From Voacanga thouarsii (lineage: Eukaryota; Streptophyta; Magnoliopsida; Gentianales; Apocynaceae), in contig JANUWF010001938.1 of the NCBI GenBank assembly GCA_026120185.1, forward strand, positions 558,001-622,000: 64,000 bases of DNA, given 5' to 3'. This document shows positions 48,241-60,200 of this stretch, piece by piece. Below the pieces are notes generated by a model, which saw only the letters and a program-made list of their open reading frames with translations, was not told the DNA's origin and ran no database searches. A program made the position numbers and the translations under genes. How positions within the stretch are numbered: position 1 is the first letter of the stretch; every line of letters begins with the position of its first letter.

Positions 48241-49138
48241 ATTAATAGAATACATTATTAGCCCAAAGAGATAAAATCATTCTCAACTGCTACACTCCAT
48301 AGGCTCAGAATGTCCAGCTCTTCTGTGATCTTAGAAGGGTCCCACTCCCACTATTTTCCTTTTCCGTGCAAAAATAATTGTTTTTTAAATATCTGTTCTT
48401 TGTGTCCATTTCTATTATTTACTCCATATTTAGTTAAATAAATGCGTGGGTAATTAATTACCTTTGAGACAAGAATCTTAGATTGGTAGTACGTAAAAGA
48501 GGCATGTTTTGCACACATAAAACGACATCTAGATTTCATATACTACTAATATGTGAATGAACTCTAGGCACCCTTTAGCTCATTATAATAAACACACAAT
48601 TAAGATTTTTTTTTTCTCTTAAAAAAAAAAAACCTTAAAGAAGTAGTCTTGAAGGAATAATCATTATGTTATACAATCATTAACCTAATTATAGATTAAG
48701 GGGTTATTAATCCCACTTATTATGACACAACTAAAAATTATTTATTAAAAACTTTTTCTTTCTCAATTTAGTTATTTATTTATTTTTGAATGTTGATATA
48801 ATTTTTTTTTTCTTTCACTACACGGGATAATTCTTGTGTGGACTGAATACTTTAAAAAGTTATACTACTACTATTTTACAATCTAAATCGTTTAGACTTG
48901 TGCACAAGAATTAATAGTCTTAAATTCTACATAATTTTAAAATTAAACTTCTAAAAACACTCCTAATTAAATCTTTATATACTTTGAAAATTGGAGAGAG
49001 TTGGGTCATAATTAATAGAAAGAGAGAAATTATAAAGAGGGATAGAGTTGAAAAAAAACAATAAATATTTATAAAATTTTATAAAACGGCATATATTATA
49101 AAAAAAAATTTAAAAAAAAATGACTTATATTGTGAAAT
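48241..49138. other. Intergenic sequence, no gene seen
   Basis: AT-rich sequence with A and T runs. No supported gene or element beyond simple-sequence tracts. Confidence 0.5.
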
Positions 49139-50093
49139 AAAAATAATATCATATAATTTATATTACATAAAGTATAACTCTTTAATACATTTGGTATTTT
49201 CACACTACAAGAGGTTTACATGCGTTGTATGCAATTAGGTCAATAGTGTATATGGTCCCTGCCACTGCAATTCTCCCTGTAGCGTGGATTTGATTTGCTT
49301 TTCTTTTGACTACCTAATCCTAATCAAGGTTATGGAATATTTAATAAATTAAACTAGAACCGATTTTGCATAATTGAATAAATCATGACCGACACATTTA
49401 ATATGAGAACGATGAAATCCAATCTTAAAAATCTGTACGTAATACTCTCTCCATCCCATAATATAAGTCGTTTGAAACTACTTTTGTTGTCCCAAATTAT
49501 AAGTCGTAGGGAACTTTTCAAGAAAGTTTTGAAATTGTTTTTATATTTTTGTCCTTATTTATCATTCTCTTTCCCTCTCTTTCTCTCTCCTATCTTTTCT
49601 TATAAATTATATAAAAATAATACCATATAATTTATATTACAAAAAGTATAACTCTTTAATACATGTGGTATGTGTGAATTTTTCACACTGCAAGAGGTTT
49701 ACATGCGTTGTATGCAATTAGGTCAATAGTGTATATGGTCCCTGCCACTGCAATTCTCCCTGTAGCGTGGATTTGATTTGCTTTTCTTTTGACTACCTAA
49801 TCCTAATCAAGGTTATGGAATATTTAATAAATTAAACCAGAACCGATTTTGCATAATTGAATAAATCATGACCGACACATTTAATATGAGAAAGATGAAA
49901 TCCAATCTTAAAAATCTGTACGTAATACTCTCTCCGTCTTATAATATAAGTCGTTTGAAACTATTTTTGTTGTCCCAAATTATAAGTCGTTGGAGAATTT
50001 TCAAGAAGGTTTTGAAATTATTTTTATATTTTTGTCCTTATTTATTATTCTCTTTCCCTCTCTTCTCTTATTTCCAATATATTTAAATAGGAG
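49139..50093. repeat. Direct tandem duplication, 2 x about 475 bp
   Basis: Unit 1 (49139-49612) and unit 2 (49613-about 50093) are about 95% identical (shared CAAGAGGTTTACATGCGTTG and ACCGACACATTTAATATGAG, for example). Unit 2 has a 10-12 bp extra segment near 49670. Both units include the start of a MITE, which is complete only after unit 2. Confidence 0.9.
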
Positions 50094-50189
50094 TATTTTA
50101 GGAAGAAAAAATATAAAGTCACATTGTTTTTAAGAATCTTAATATATGTGAAATTAAGTAAAACGACTTATATTATTGGACGGATGGAG
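49928..50189. mobile_element. Stowaway-like MITE
   Basis: The terminal inverted repeats CTCTCTCCGTCTTATAATAT and the inverse ending ATATTATTGGACGGATGGAG lie between TA (49926-49927 and 50190-50191). A truncated second copy lies in 49445-49612 as part of the tandem duplication. Confidence 0.88.
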
Positions 50190-50191
50190 TA

Positions 50192-51549
50192 CAAAACAAT
50201 TTTTTTGGGATTCTAGTTCTCAAATGGTATTGTCTAGATTTTTTTAGTTTAGTCTATGAATTAAAACATGCACTTTTTTTAATATTATTAGAATCTAGTT
50301 ATTTAAATTATAAATTAAATATTCAATCGTTAAATTATTATTTAAATAACAATTCAATACGTATGAGATTTTAAGTTAGAAAATTGGATCATAATTTGAT
50401 CTCCAAATGTACTTGTTTGCATTGTCAATTAGTACAGGAAGTCTTTCCTTTGGCTTTCTTTGAGTTTTTGGGGAGGATCAATCAAATGTACCTCACTGAA
50501 GAACAAATTTGAAGAAGACATTTGGGCACATATTCTAGGAGGAATGAGTGGAACTAATAGTCCCAAATACAAAAGGAATCGTCATAGAGGGACAATGAGT
50601 GGTTGGTTGACAGCCTTTTTCTTCCATATTGATGGAAACCCATCCATAAAGTGTGTCTTACCACTCACTTAACCAAACGTCTCTTTTAGTCTTTGGCTTT
50701 ATTTTCCCAATTTAGTGCTCTTCGTTGTTATGTTTTTTTAAAATCACTGTCTGAATTAATTAATTTGACTCGTGAATGTGACATGTGTTTCTCTTCTCTT
50801 TATTTAAAAAATATAAAAGAAAGTTATTAATTTATTTGAGAAAAAATAATTGTTTTTCTAACTTTTATTTCATTGAAAAACATATATATATATTTATATT
50901 ATAGTTCAATACTCGTTTTATTTATAAAAAAAAAAAACCTTTGAGCGGAGTGGGGAAGGTGGAGAAGAGAAAGATAAGTAAAGCGGGAGGAGGATCTTTA
51001 AATTGACAAAACTTTTCTACTTTTGTTACTAAAAGGTGGATTATCCTCAAGATGGAAAATGCAAAGGTAAAATTACATCTGTAGAAAAGTCTAACTTTGT
51101 TGTAGGGTAAGAAGGACCTTTTTGAAATTGGGGTGAAATCAAAGTCATCATAGGATTCTGAGGGTAGAGAATAAAACTTTGTTAGTTTTTTATTATTATT
51201 ATTATTATTATCTTGCATAAAGCTCCTGTAGTACCATTTTCCCATTTCTAAAATGGGACCCTCTTTGCGAGAATCTTTGAGAAAAGCACCATCTCAGTAA
51301 ACATTTAAGTTTTAACCAAACTTTCTTTGGCCCTTTGGAATTTTTTCCAAATTAATCAAAACATTACTCCCTTTGGAGTATATGCTAGGAAAATATGATG
51401 AGTAACTCAGTTGTGGTAAATTTTAGGTAATAAAAGGCCAAAATGACCACCAATAAATGCAAGATTACAACAATCATTTGCTAGAAATAGTGAATGGACC
51501 TTACATGGGAAATCATGGCATCGCTCACTTTTGCATTTAGAGACAGTGT
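50192..51549. other. Intergenic sequence, no gene supported
   Basis: AT-rich with an (ATT)n tract near 51190-51212. Short frames on both strands (for example 50460-50672 plus) are not recognisable. Confidence 0.45.
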
Positions 51550-52095
51550 CACTACAAGAAAATTGAATTATCGCAACCATTACATTTCGTAAGAAAAAGA
51601 ATAAAATTGGTCGTAAATGATCAATTGCAACGGAAAAATGCTCGTTGCTATTGAAGGGGGTTGCAATTACCTTTACAACCATAAGTACCGTCACAATTGT
51701 CTATTTTTCATGGAAAATGCCTATTTTTACAACTATTTTTTTTAGTTGCAAGAAACATCAAATCTGTTCAAACTAAATGCAACGGTTCTTTTTCGGTTAC
51801 ATGGTCGTTGCAAATAGGCTTTTTTTTAACGAATTTTGTTCATCGTAAACACAATTATTGCTCATTGCAAATATTTAATATTATAATTAATTTTTTTAAT
51901 AAATATTTAATTAATTCTCATCATTTTTAAATGTGTCCCTACTTCTATGCGTTCTAAAATTATCCAATTGATTAATTTTCGTTGCATGGTTTTAAAGGTT
52001 CATGATATTTGCAATGAATATTTATTTCGACGCAATTGAATATTCATATGCAACCAAAAATAATTTGGTTGCAAAAATTCATTTTTCTTGTAGTG
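51550..52095. mobile_element. Non-autonomous CACTA element (MITE-like)
   Basis: The ends are CACTACAAGAAAAttgaat and the inverse of CACTACAAGAAAAAtgaat, with 3-bp target duplications TGT (51547-51549 and 52096-52098). Subterminal TTGCAACGG/CGTTGCAAAT words occur throughout. 546 bp, no transposase. Its terminal base is the standard C, unlike the 9.7-kb element. Confidence 0.93.
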
Positions 52096-52098
52096 TGT

Positions 52099-52996
52099 AC
52101 AATTTCATTTTGCTGGGATTTGGGGGGGCTGGGGGTGGTAATGGGGTGCTGTGATGAGTGGGACTCTTATGCAATGGAGACAAGTATGCATCTCAGTGGC
52201 CTCATACATACAAATAAACAAACATGGTTCTGAAGCAAGCATATCTGGGGCAGGGGGCACCCCCATATGAATGTGGGTTGAAAAGTATCTATCTATGTCA
52301 GAAAAAAAAAAGAAAGTATTTTGCTGACTTGCTCCTAAAATATGCTCTCAAATTTTAATTAGTAATACATGTGTTATCCTATTCATGGTGTTTACTTATA
52401 ATCATTTTGTCTCATAAATAAAACAGAGATCATATTAAAAATATCATTAATATTAATTGAAATCTACAAAAAGATTAAGTATAATATTTTTTGTTCATTA
52501 TAATTTTTTAAAATTTTCATTATATAATTTTTTTTAATCACGTTACTAATTTAAGATTTAGACAAATATCAATTGTTTTTCTTCTTGGGTCGACAATACA
52601 TTTATTAACTTAGCTCTGAAACTATGAGAAATAATCAATTTATAATTCATTTTAACTTATAATAGCAAGTTATTTACATTATTCAATTTTTCAAGAGAGA
52701 TGCAAGGGCAATTTATTTTGCAATAAATATCCCATCTGCAGTTCTACTGAATCCATCCACCATTATTTATTCAGAAATTAATATATTTCAGCTTTACACT
52801 ATATAAAGTTCAGAAAACGAAGTGCATGATTTTCATTGATTTTTCTCTTTTGGGTCAAGAAAATTTGAAAAAGTTTTACCGATAGAAGTTGGAAGCTAAC
52901 TTATCAATTTCTCTTTTTGTCTTCTGCTTCTTGCTTTACCATTTTTATATTAATTTGGTTTACAATAAATATTAGAGATAAAAGTTGACTGGCCTT
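52099..52996. other. Intergenic sequence, no gene supported
   Basis: AT-rich, with a short G-rich patch at 52118-52150 (GATTTGGGGGGGCTGGGGGT). Nothing coding was recognised. Confidence 0.45.
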
Positions 52997-52998
52997 CG

Positions 52999-53078
52999 CT
53001 CTCTAGATGGGTGTGTTGAATTTTTCTAGATCTGATGTCAACCTTCTTATTCGATCTCTAGATGGGTGTGTTGAATTC
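52999..53078. repeat. 22-bp direct repeat pair
   Basis: CTCTAGATGGGTGTGTTGAATT occurs twice, about 55 bp apart (starting near 53001 and 53056), just left of a MITE remnant. Confidence 0.85.
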
Positions 53079-53086
53079 ATGCCAAG

Positions 53087-53376
53087 TAATATCTCTATTT
53101 CACAATATAAATCGTTTGAACTTGAAAACTTATTTTACAATATAAATTACTTTATAAAATTTTATAAATATTTATTACTTTTTTTCATCTCAATCGCTCT
53201 TTACAATCTCTATTTTTTCACTAATTATGATCCAATTCTTCTCAATTATCAAAGTAGATAAATATTTAATTAAGGGTGTTTTTGAAAGTTTAAGTTTAAA
53301 ATTGTGTGAAATTTAAGACTCTTAATTTTTGTGTATAAATCTAAAACGACTTACTATATTGTAAAACGAATGTAGT
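53087..53376. mobile_element. Degenerate Stowaway-like MITE
   Basis: Imperfect inverted ends: TATCTCTATTTCACAATAT followed by AAATCGTTT on the left and the inverse AAACGACTTACTATATTG with TAAAACGAATGTAGTA on the right. The internal frames are not real genes. Confidence 0.65.
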
Positions 53377-53911
53377 ATTGCTACTAATTAATCACTAATT
53401 CTATGATTTATTAGCAAAAAGAGCATTAATCTGCTATTTCTTTTCTCCTTGTTTCGACAAAAAGGTCAATAGATATAATTTCATCACAAGGGTCAATAGA
53501 TTAGGGACATATCACATTTTTTTAATACATTGATATTCTTGTTTAAGTGTCTCACAAAAAAATTAGAGAAAATAATTTAGTACAACTAGAAAATCACAAA
53601 AATAATAGTGTATAAAAACTGAATTGGTATTATTAGTTAAGACTCTCATTTTAAAATTATAGACATGAAATAAAATTTCTCTACAAATAAAAGTTCCAAA
53701 AAATCACTGCATTTTTGCCTAATTTATGTACTACATATTCTCCTTCACTTCTTTCTCTTTCTTCTCTCTCTCTCCTCCCATTTATTGATTACTTCTTTTT
53801 GTTCTTTTTTTGGTTTATGTACTTAGCTTTAAAAAAAAAAAAAAGTACCAAAGAGATTTTTGCACTGTATATTCTTCTTAATTTTTTCCTCCTATCTTCC
53901 TCTCTATTGGT
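53377..53911. other. Intergenic sequence, no gene seen
   Basis: AT-rich and CT-rich sequence (53735-53790) with no supported feature. Confidence 0.45.
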
Positions 53912-53913
53912 TA

Positions 53914-54179
53914 CTCCATCTATCCCATTAAAATTGATCTACTTACTATTTTGGACTATTCCAAAAAATTTAACACTTTTCTTAAAAGAAAATTTTTTAT
54001 TATATAATTTATTATAAAATAATCAATATACGCCATATATATTATATTTATATTATTAAATTTGACATAAAGTATTATAGGAGTTACATATTTTTTATTT
54101 TTATTATATTTTAATTTTTATTTTTACATAAAATATCGTGTCAAATCAACCACTATCAATTTTAGTGAGACAGAGGGAG
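53914..54179. mobile_element. Stowaway-like MITE
   Basis: The inverted ends CTCCATCTATCCCATTAAAA and the inverse ending TTTTAGTGAGACAGAGGGAG lie between TA dinucleotides (53912-53913 and 54180-54181). 266 bp, noncoding. Confidence 0.88.
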
Positions 54180-54482
54180 TATAACTTTATTTTTCCCCCT
54201 CTAGTTTATAATTTAACTTAAAAAAATAAAAATTAAAGTGCCCCACGAGAAACATTATTCTTTATCATCGGCCTTTTGCAGAAGGCAAGACTCTCGTGAA
54301 GCCGTCATTGATTTTGCCATTCGCCACACGTTCATGAAAACAAATTATACTTAATATTTCCTTAATTCTCAGATAATTTTTCATTTTTTAGGAATTAAAT
54401 ATATTAAAAAGTTATAACATTTACATAATTTTAATAAAAATAAATTAATGTTATAATTTAGTAAGTAATAAATGATAATAAT

Positions 54483-54865
54483 TAGGGATGGTAATGTGGT
54501 CGGATCGGGCTAGGGACTATAAATTCCGGTTCCGTCCCCGCATATGTCCTCGTATCTTTATTTTCGGCCCGTCTTCACTACGAGGAAAGGCGGGGATCCC
54601 CGTCCTCGGCCCGCCGAGGACAAAATAATCTCCAGTCCCGACCGGGGGAAGCGGGGGCCATTTGGGTCCGAAAATAATTATAAAGATTTAAATTTTTGTT
54701 TGCCTCCAATATATTTTTATTCAAAATTTTTTAATCATATAAAAAACTTTTGTGGTGATTTTTAATAATTCACATATTTATCATATCACTAGATTAGTAA
54801 GAGTAAAATTAATAATTAATAATTAATAATTTTTTATTTTTTATTTTTTCTCTTCTTTTCTATTT

Positions 54866-54897
<32 letters not shown>

Positions 54898-55221
54898 ATC
54901 ATATATAATATATATAATCTACTTATAATTTATATAATGTGTATATATGTATATATATATATATAATTTTTATAATATATATACATATACAATACATATA
55001 TAATTCACCTATATATATGTGTGTATGTGGACATATATATTTATATATACATATATAATATATGTAAAGCGGGCCGGATTGGGGACGGAGATCATGCAAT
55101 CTCTGTTCTCAGTTGACGGGCCGAGAAATGAAGTCGTCTTCGCTTAAATCGGGGAATTTCTGACCCCACCGGGGCAGGTCGGGCCGAATCCCCGATTTAA
55201 GCGGAGAAATTGCCATCCCTA
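54483..55221. mobile_element. hAT-like non-autonomous element (MITE)
   Basis: The ends are TAGGGATGGTAAT and the inverse of TAGGGATGGCAAT. The 8-bp flanks ATAATAAT and AAAATAAT match at 7 of 8 positions, which fits hAT-type target duplication. The subterminal regions are GC-rich (GGGGATCCCCGTCCTCGG; CGGGCCGAATCCCCGATTTA) and partly self-complementary. The centre is AT microsatellite. No transposase. Confidence 0.85.
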
Positions 55222-56040
55222 AAAATAATGTCATTAAAAAAATAAAAATATTAAATTCATTATTGATTTTATAAATGACAAATAATTATAGATAAAAATA
55301 AAAAAATATTTGAAAATGAATAGAGTAATTTTTAAATGTAAACTAAATTTTCTTTCTTATACTTTCCATTATAAAAAACAAAAAATAAAATCATTATTTA
55401 AATAAATTTCATCCCGTTAACCACGTTAAGTACCTAATTTGTTCAATAATTTATTTATTTTGTACAATCTAATCTTTTAATTAAGTTTGTTTAGTTTATG
55501 GGACGAGGCTAAATAACAAGAGGTCGAATTACTAATTTTGTTTCATTATTTTTTATATTTATATTTTATAATTTATTATATGGATTGGGCCAACCCTATA
55601 ACATGGTATTAGAACTTTCTTTTGCACACAAAGAGGGAAAAAAGTTTAAATATTATGACTTAGTACAAATTATTTGAATAAATATTTTATCGTATTTTGA
55701 AACAATTCTTTTTATTTTTTAATAAAATATTTGAAAATTAAATTAATATTATAATACCTCTTAAGAGTTTAAATATTCATTTGTTTTTGTCCCCTTCAAA
55801 AGACCAAAAAAAAAGAAGTTTTTTCTCAGAGAAGAAGAGGAGAAATGTGGGTATTAGATCGCACTTTTCCCAATTTTAAATTCCCCAAGCTTTAAAAAAA
55901 AAAATCTTAATAAGGGGATATGAGAAAAAAAAAATCCATAAAACCAAAATTTCGTTGCCAGCTCAGCAAAATTATACCTCCCCCGCCCGCACCGCTACAA
56001 CGGCAGCCAAAAAAGGGGGGAAAAAAAAAAAAAAACCAGC
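55222..56040. other. Intergenic sequence upstream of the kinesin gene
   Basis: AT-rich DNA. From about 55960 the composition becomes GC- and A-richer (CCCGCCCGCACCGCTACAAC), marking the approach to the kinesin promoter. No gene seen. Confidence 0.45.
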
Positions 56041-57202
56041 AGCACAGTCACGCACAAGGACACCGCATTAGCTCGGTCGAAGCATCTATTATTCTATTAT
56101 TTCTTTTTTTCTTCACTTTCTCTCTCACACACATCACACATAGCACTGTCCTTTTCCTGTCCCTTCCTCCCTCGTCCCTCCGATTCCACACACAGTCCCC
56201 CCTCTCTTTCACACACCGCTCCGTTTTCCTTTCTTCTTCCTCTCTCATCTTTCTCCGTTTCTTTTCCCCTCTTTCTTCCTCGATTTTCAACTGATTTTCA
56301 TGGCGAAAAAATTGTATTGAAAAGGTAGGGATGGGTCTCACTGGTAAGGTGAGAAATTGAGAACATAGTTAGAGATGCCATTGATGGAGGGGCATCGCTT
56401 CCAAGGCAAGCAATAAAGTAAGTGAAAGTAATTCTAAATATTACTCAATCATATCACCTAAAAGCTCCCTTCTTCTTCTCTGGTAAAGTCAAGAGTTTTT
56501 TATTTTGCTGCTGCTCCTCTTTCTCTCTCACACACTAACAAACACTTCGAAGTGAGAGTGAGAGACTGAGTGGAATGTGATGATGATGATAATAATGATA
56601 ATGATAGTGTTTTTCATCCACTATTTGATCTTTCTTTCCTAACATCGGATTTGCCTTTCCTTACAAATCTTTCATTCTCTCTCTTACTTCCTCTCTGATG
56701 CTTTTGGTAGATTTATGCACATGTGAATATATGTACATTCTGGAGTTCTAGGTAATACTCCTACCTCGATATAAAATTTGTCCGTTTACTTCGATTTTGT
56801 GTCATTCTCTTTGAAAATGTTAGGAATTACAATTTTCTGCTGGCAAATTTTTTCTACAGCCAGCACATTTTTTTTCTCCCTTTTTTCTCCCGGTGGTTTT
56901 AGTAGCATATTTTCGTGAATTGATACTTTTATTTCTGTATGTTTGCACCAAAAATTAGAAATCGAGAAGAGAAAATGAAATTTGGAAATTCGTCGCTGTT
57001 GGAACAACCGAGAATTATGCTTTTTGACTTTTGCGGACTTAGGTTTAAGTATGAATTTTGTGCAACTCATGAAAAGTCCAACACTTCTAGATGATTATTT
57101 ACCTAAACTTTGGCTATTGTCGTTGGAGTGTATATATGTGTATATTTTTGGTTGATTTCTTCTAAAATAGGATAACTTGGGTTTTGGTCTCTGAAGCTAA
57201 CA
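56041..57202 (+). promoter_or_regulatory. KIN7: Kinesin-7 promoter and 5' leader
   Basis: A strongly CT-rich stretch (about 56095-56285), typical of plant 5' leaders, precedes a donor-like ACTGGTAAGG at 56340-56349. The leader therefore probably contains an intron ending shortly before the ATG at 57203. The open frames at 55920-56341 on both strands follow from the CT bias. Exact start and splice sites are not resolved. Confidence 0.4.
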
Positions 57203-60200
57203 ATGGCTACAAGACATGGATCAAAATCCCAAAGAGCCCAAAGATCGACTCTGAGGCAGGCAAATTCACCTGCTTCATCCACAACTTCATCCTCAAAGCA
57301 CTTTCCAGAAACTTCATTGGATGGCCTTAGCTCGCCGGCATCTTCGTCTGCTAGAAGCAAGCCGCCACAGTATTTTTTAACGGAAAGTTTGCCCTTGGAT
57401 GCAGAGAGATCCAAAGAAAATGTTACAGTCACATGTCGGTTTCGACCTCTAAGGTGCTTTTTGTGGAAAATTATTTTTCAGTGTTGTGACAAGTTTTTTG
57501 GCAAATTCAGCATTTTTTTAAAAATGTTTTTTGGGGATTAATGGTTCTTTGGTGATGTTTGGAGCAGCCCTAGGGAAATTCGACATGGTGAAGAGATTGC
57601 TTGGTATGCGGATGGTGATACTATTGTGAGGAATGAGCATAATCCCTCAATAGCATATGCATATGGTACGTTTTTTTTTTTTTTTTTAATGATTCTCACA
57701 GAATTCTTGTTATTTGCTGGAGTAGAAGGCCTCTTCTTATCAATGCACTGCTTATTAAACATCTAGTTTCAGTGCATTCGATTAATTAGTTGCATGGCAT
57801 TTGTATTTGATAGAAAAGGAATTCCTCAATGGATTATTTGCCACAAACTTCTTTGTTTTTTGGGGGTTATCAGAAGTGACGGATGTAGTTATGAGTAGAT
57901 GGAGTTCTCATGAACAATATGCTTAATTTTGAGTATACTACAAAAATTAGAATTCAACCTTGGTCTGTTTTTAGATAAGGAAGGAAGCAGCCCATTGGCC
58001 TGTGTTTGTTGGAAAGTTTGTAGCCATTGCCTATATATGCTGAATGTTCATGACTTATTTTTAATCTCTTTCATCCTTTTTAAGACATTTCCGGCCTTAT
58101 GCTTGACAAAAAAATTGAGTTCTAAACAGAACTCATGCCTTACTTGAGCTCTCTGAGCTGATTCATTTATTTTCTGCCCTTTTGTAATGGATGAGAATTT
58201 TCAAAAGGTGTGTCGACTATGCTTTTGAATACTTCTGTCAGATTAGTTTAAAGGGGGCTGATATTGTCATTGTATATGGATATACATATTTCAGGAACTT
58301 ATCCCCTTTTCTTAAACATTTATCTAGTAGTGAAGTTATCTTTAACCCTCTGTTTAGTGGTGCACTTGGATTGGATTTTTTTTTTTTTTTTTTTGGGGCT
58401 CAAAATGGTTTTGGGCTCTTTTTGACAAAAAAAGGTCCTAATACAAATGAATTTTATTTGTGAAATATTGATAGTTTAATTATTCACTTCAAGTAGATCA
58501 CAATGTTGATCTTTAGCCACATCAAAAAACTGTTTTGTAATCCAATCCGTGTACACCATAGGATTTTTATATTCCCTTTTAACTATCTGCACTGAATCTT
58601 AATTGTTCTTCTGCAACTAGATCGGGTTTTTGGTCCTACAACCACAACGCGCCATGTCTATGATGTTGCTGCACAGCATGTGGTCAGTGGTGCCATGGAA
58701 GGGATCAATGGTATATATAGTATCATTCTTTGTCAGTATCCGATCTTTTGATTCTATTTGAGACTGTGCGCATGTTGATTATCTATGTGCTTGTCTGTTT
58801 CATACACTGATACACATTCTGCAAGTGTTGTGGTGGACAAGTTACTGTAAAATGCACAATTATGGCTTATAAGTTGGTTATGTATCGAGGGATACTGATT
58901 TCTTAAATTTTTAAAAAATAGTGCTCATACAATTATATGAATTCAGGTTATGTCTTTTCGTTCTAAAATGTATTGGTGCATGTATGCTTGGATTCCTTGA
59001 TTTTCCTATGAAAGCGAACCTTCTGTCCTGTGTGCTAAACATGTACCATGATTTGATTAACCTGATAAGTCTCCTAGAATATGTTTGACATCCAAGAAAA
59101 CATAAAGGGATATAATAAAAAAAAAAAAAAGCAATTTACCCCCCATTAGTATTTTAAGAAAAGATTTGCAAATCCATTACGGGCACACAGTGGCTTTTAG
59201 GGTGAGTAAAATGAATGGGGTGACCTAGAACTTATCTTGAACCTTCCGTATAGGGCTTAAGCTATGGTATGGACCGTGAAGGGCAAGTTCTAAGGTTTAA
59301 CGAAACAGGGCCCCAGCTTAATTGGTCTCCCAAGTAGTCCTATTGAATTGATGGTTGGACTCACTTAGCATAGGCTATAACTGACTCCATACTTTTTGTT
59401 CTCTGAAAGTAACTATTTGCAATAAGGCTGCTTAGAAGTAAGTGTTAAATATCAAGCTTGGGTGTAGTTTGGTACTATGTACTTAGTTATTTATGTATGA
59501 CATGTTTCAATTGAACTTTTCAGAAATCCTTATGAGATTGATAGTTATTAGGACTTGTATGATTTTTTTTTTTAATTGTATTTATGGTACCATGCCTTGT
59601 TCACTTGGAAATTTATGATTAAGCCATATGTTACTGTGGTGTACACCTTGCTTTACACTTCTTTATACGTGATTTAAGTTTGTCATTCTCAGAAGCCTGC
59701 CCTTTTAGGAATGTCTTAATTATCACCAAGATTTTAGATCATCTTGGATGGTATTCACATGAGATTAACATATGAAGTGAAGGTCCTACTCTAGAATAAT
59801 TTGGTCATTTGCTCTCTCTGAGGGGCATGCTGCAAGAGTTTCTTTTTTGAATAGTATATGGGGCTGATCCTATTGTATTCCCATAAAGATTTGGAATTTC
59901 GTTAGCTACAAAGTTGGAGTGTGCAAGCACCTAAGATTTGCTTTGTTCACAAAAATGGAGAAAGAATATCTACAATTGTTTCATAAGTTGTTTGGACTTG
60001 GGACATTTTTGCTTTGTTGGATTAAATTCCAAAAGGGCTTCAAGTATTGAAATTTTGGTGCTAATCTCTTATCATCTAATGAAGGAAAGGGATCCCTTCT
60101 AGGTAAATAAATGGTGCAACAAGCGAATGGTATTGTCGTGTTTCAAATTTAGCATATTTTATCTTATACTTTTCAAGTGAAGCAATTTCACATTTTGCTT

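Noticed and set aside
55920..56341. Open frames on both strands before the kinesin gene
   Set aside because: CT-rich leader sequence; no conserved domain and clear compositional bias.
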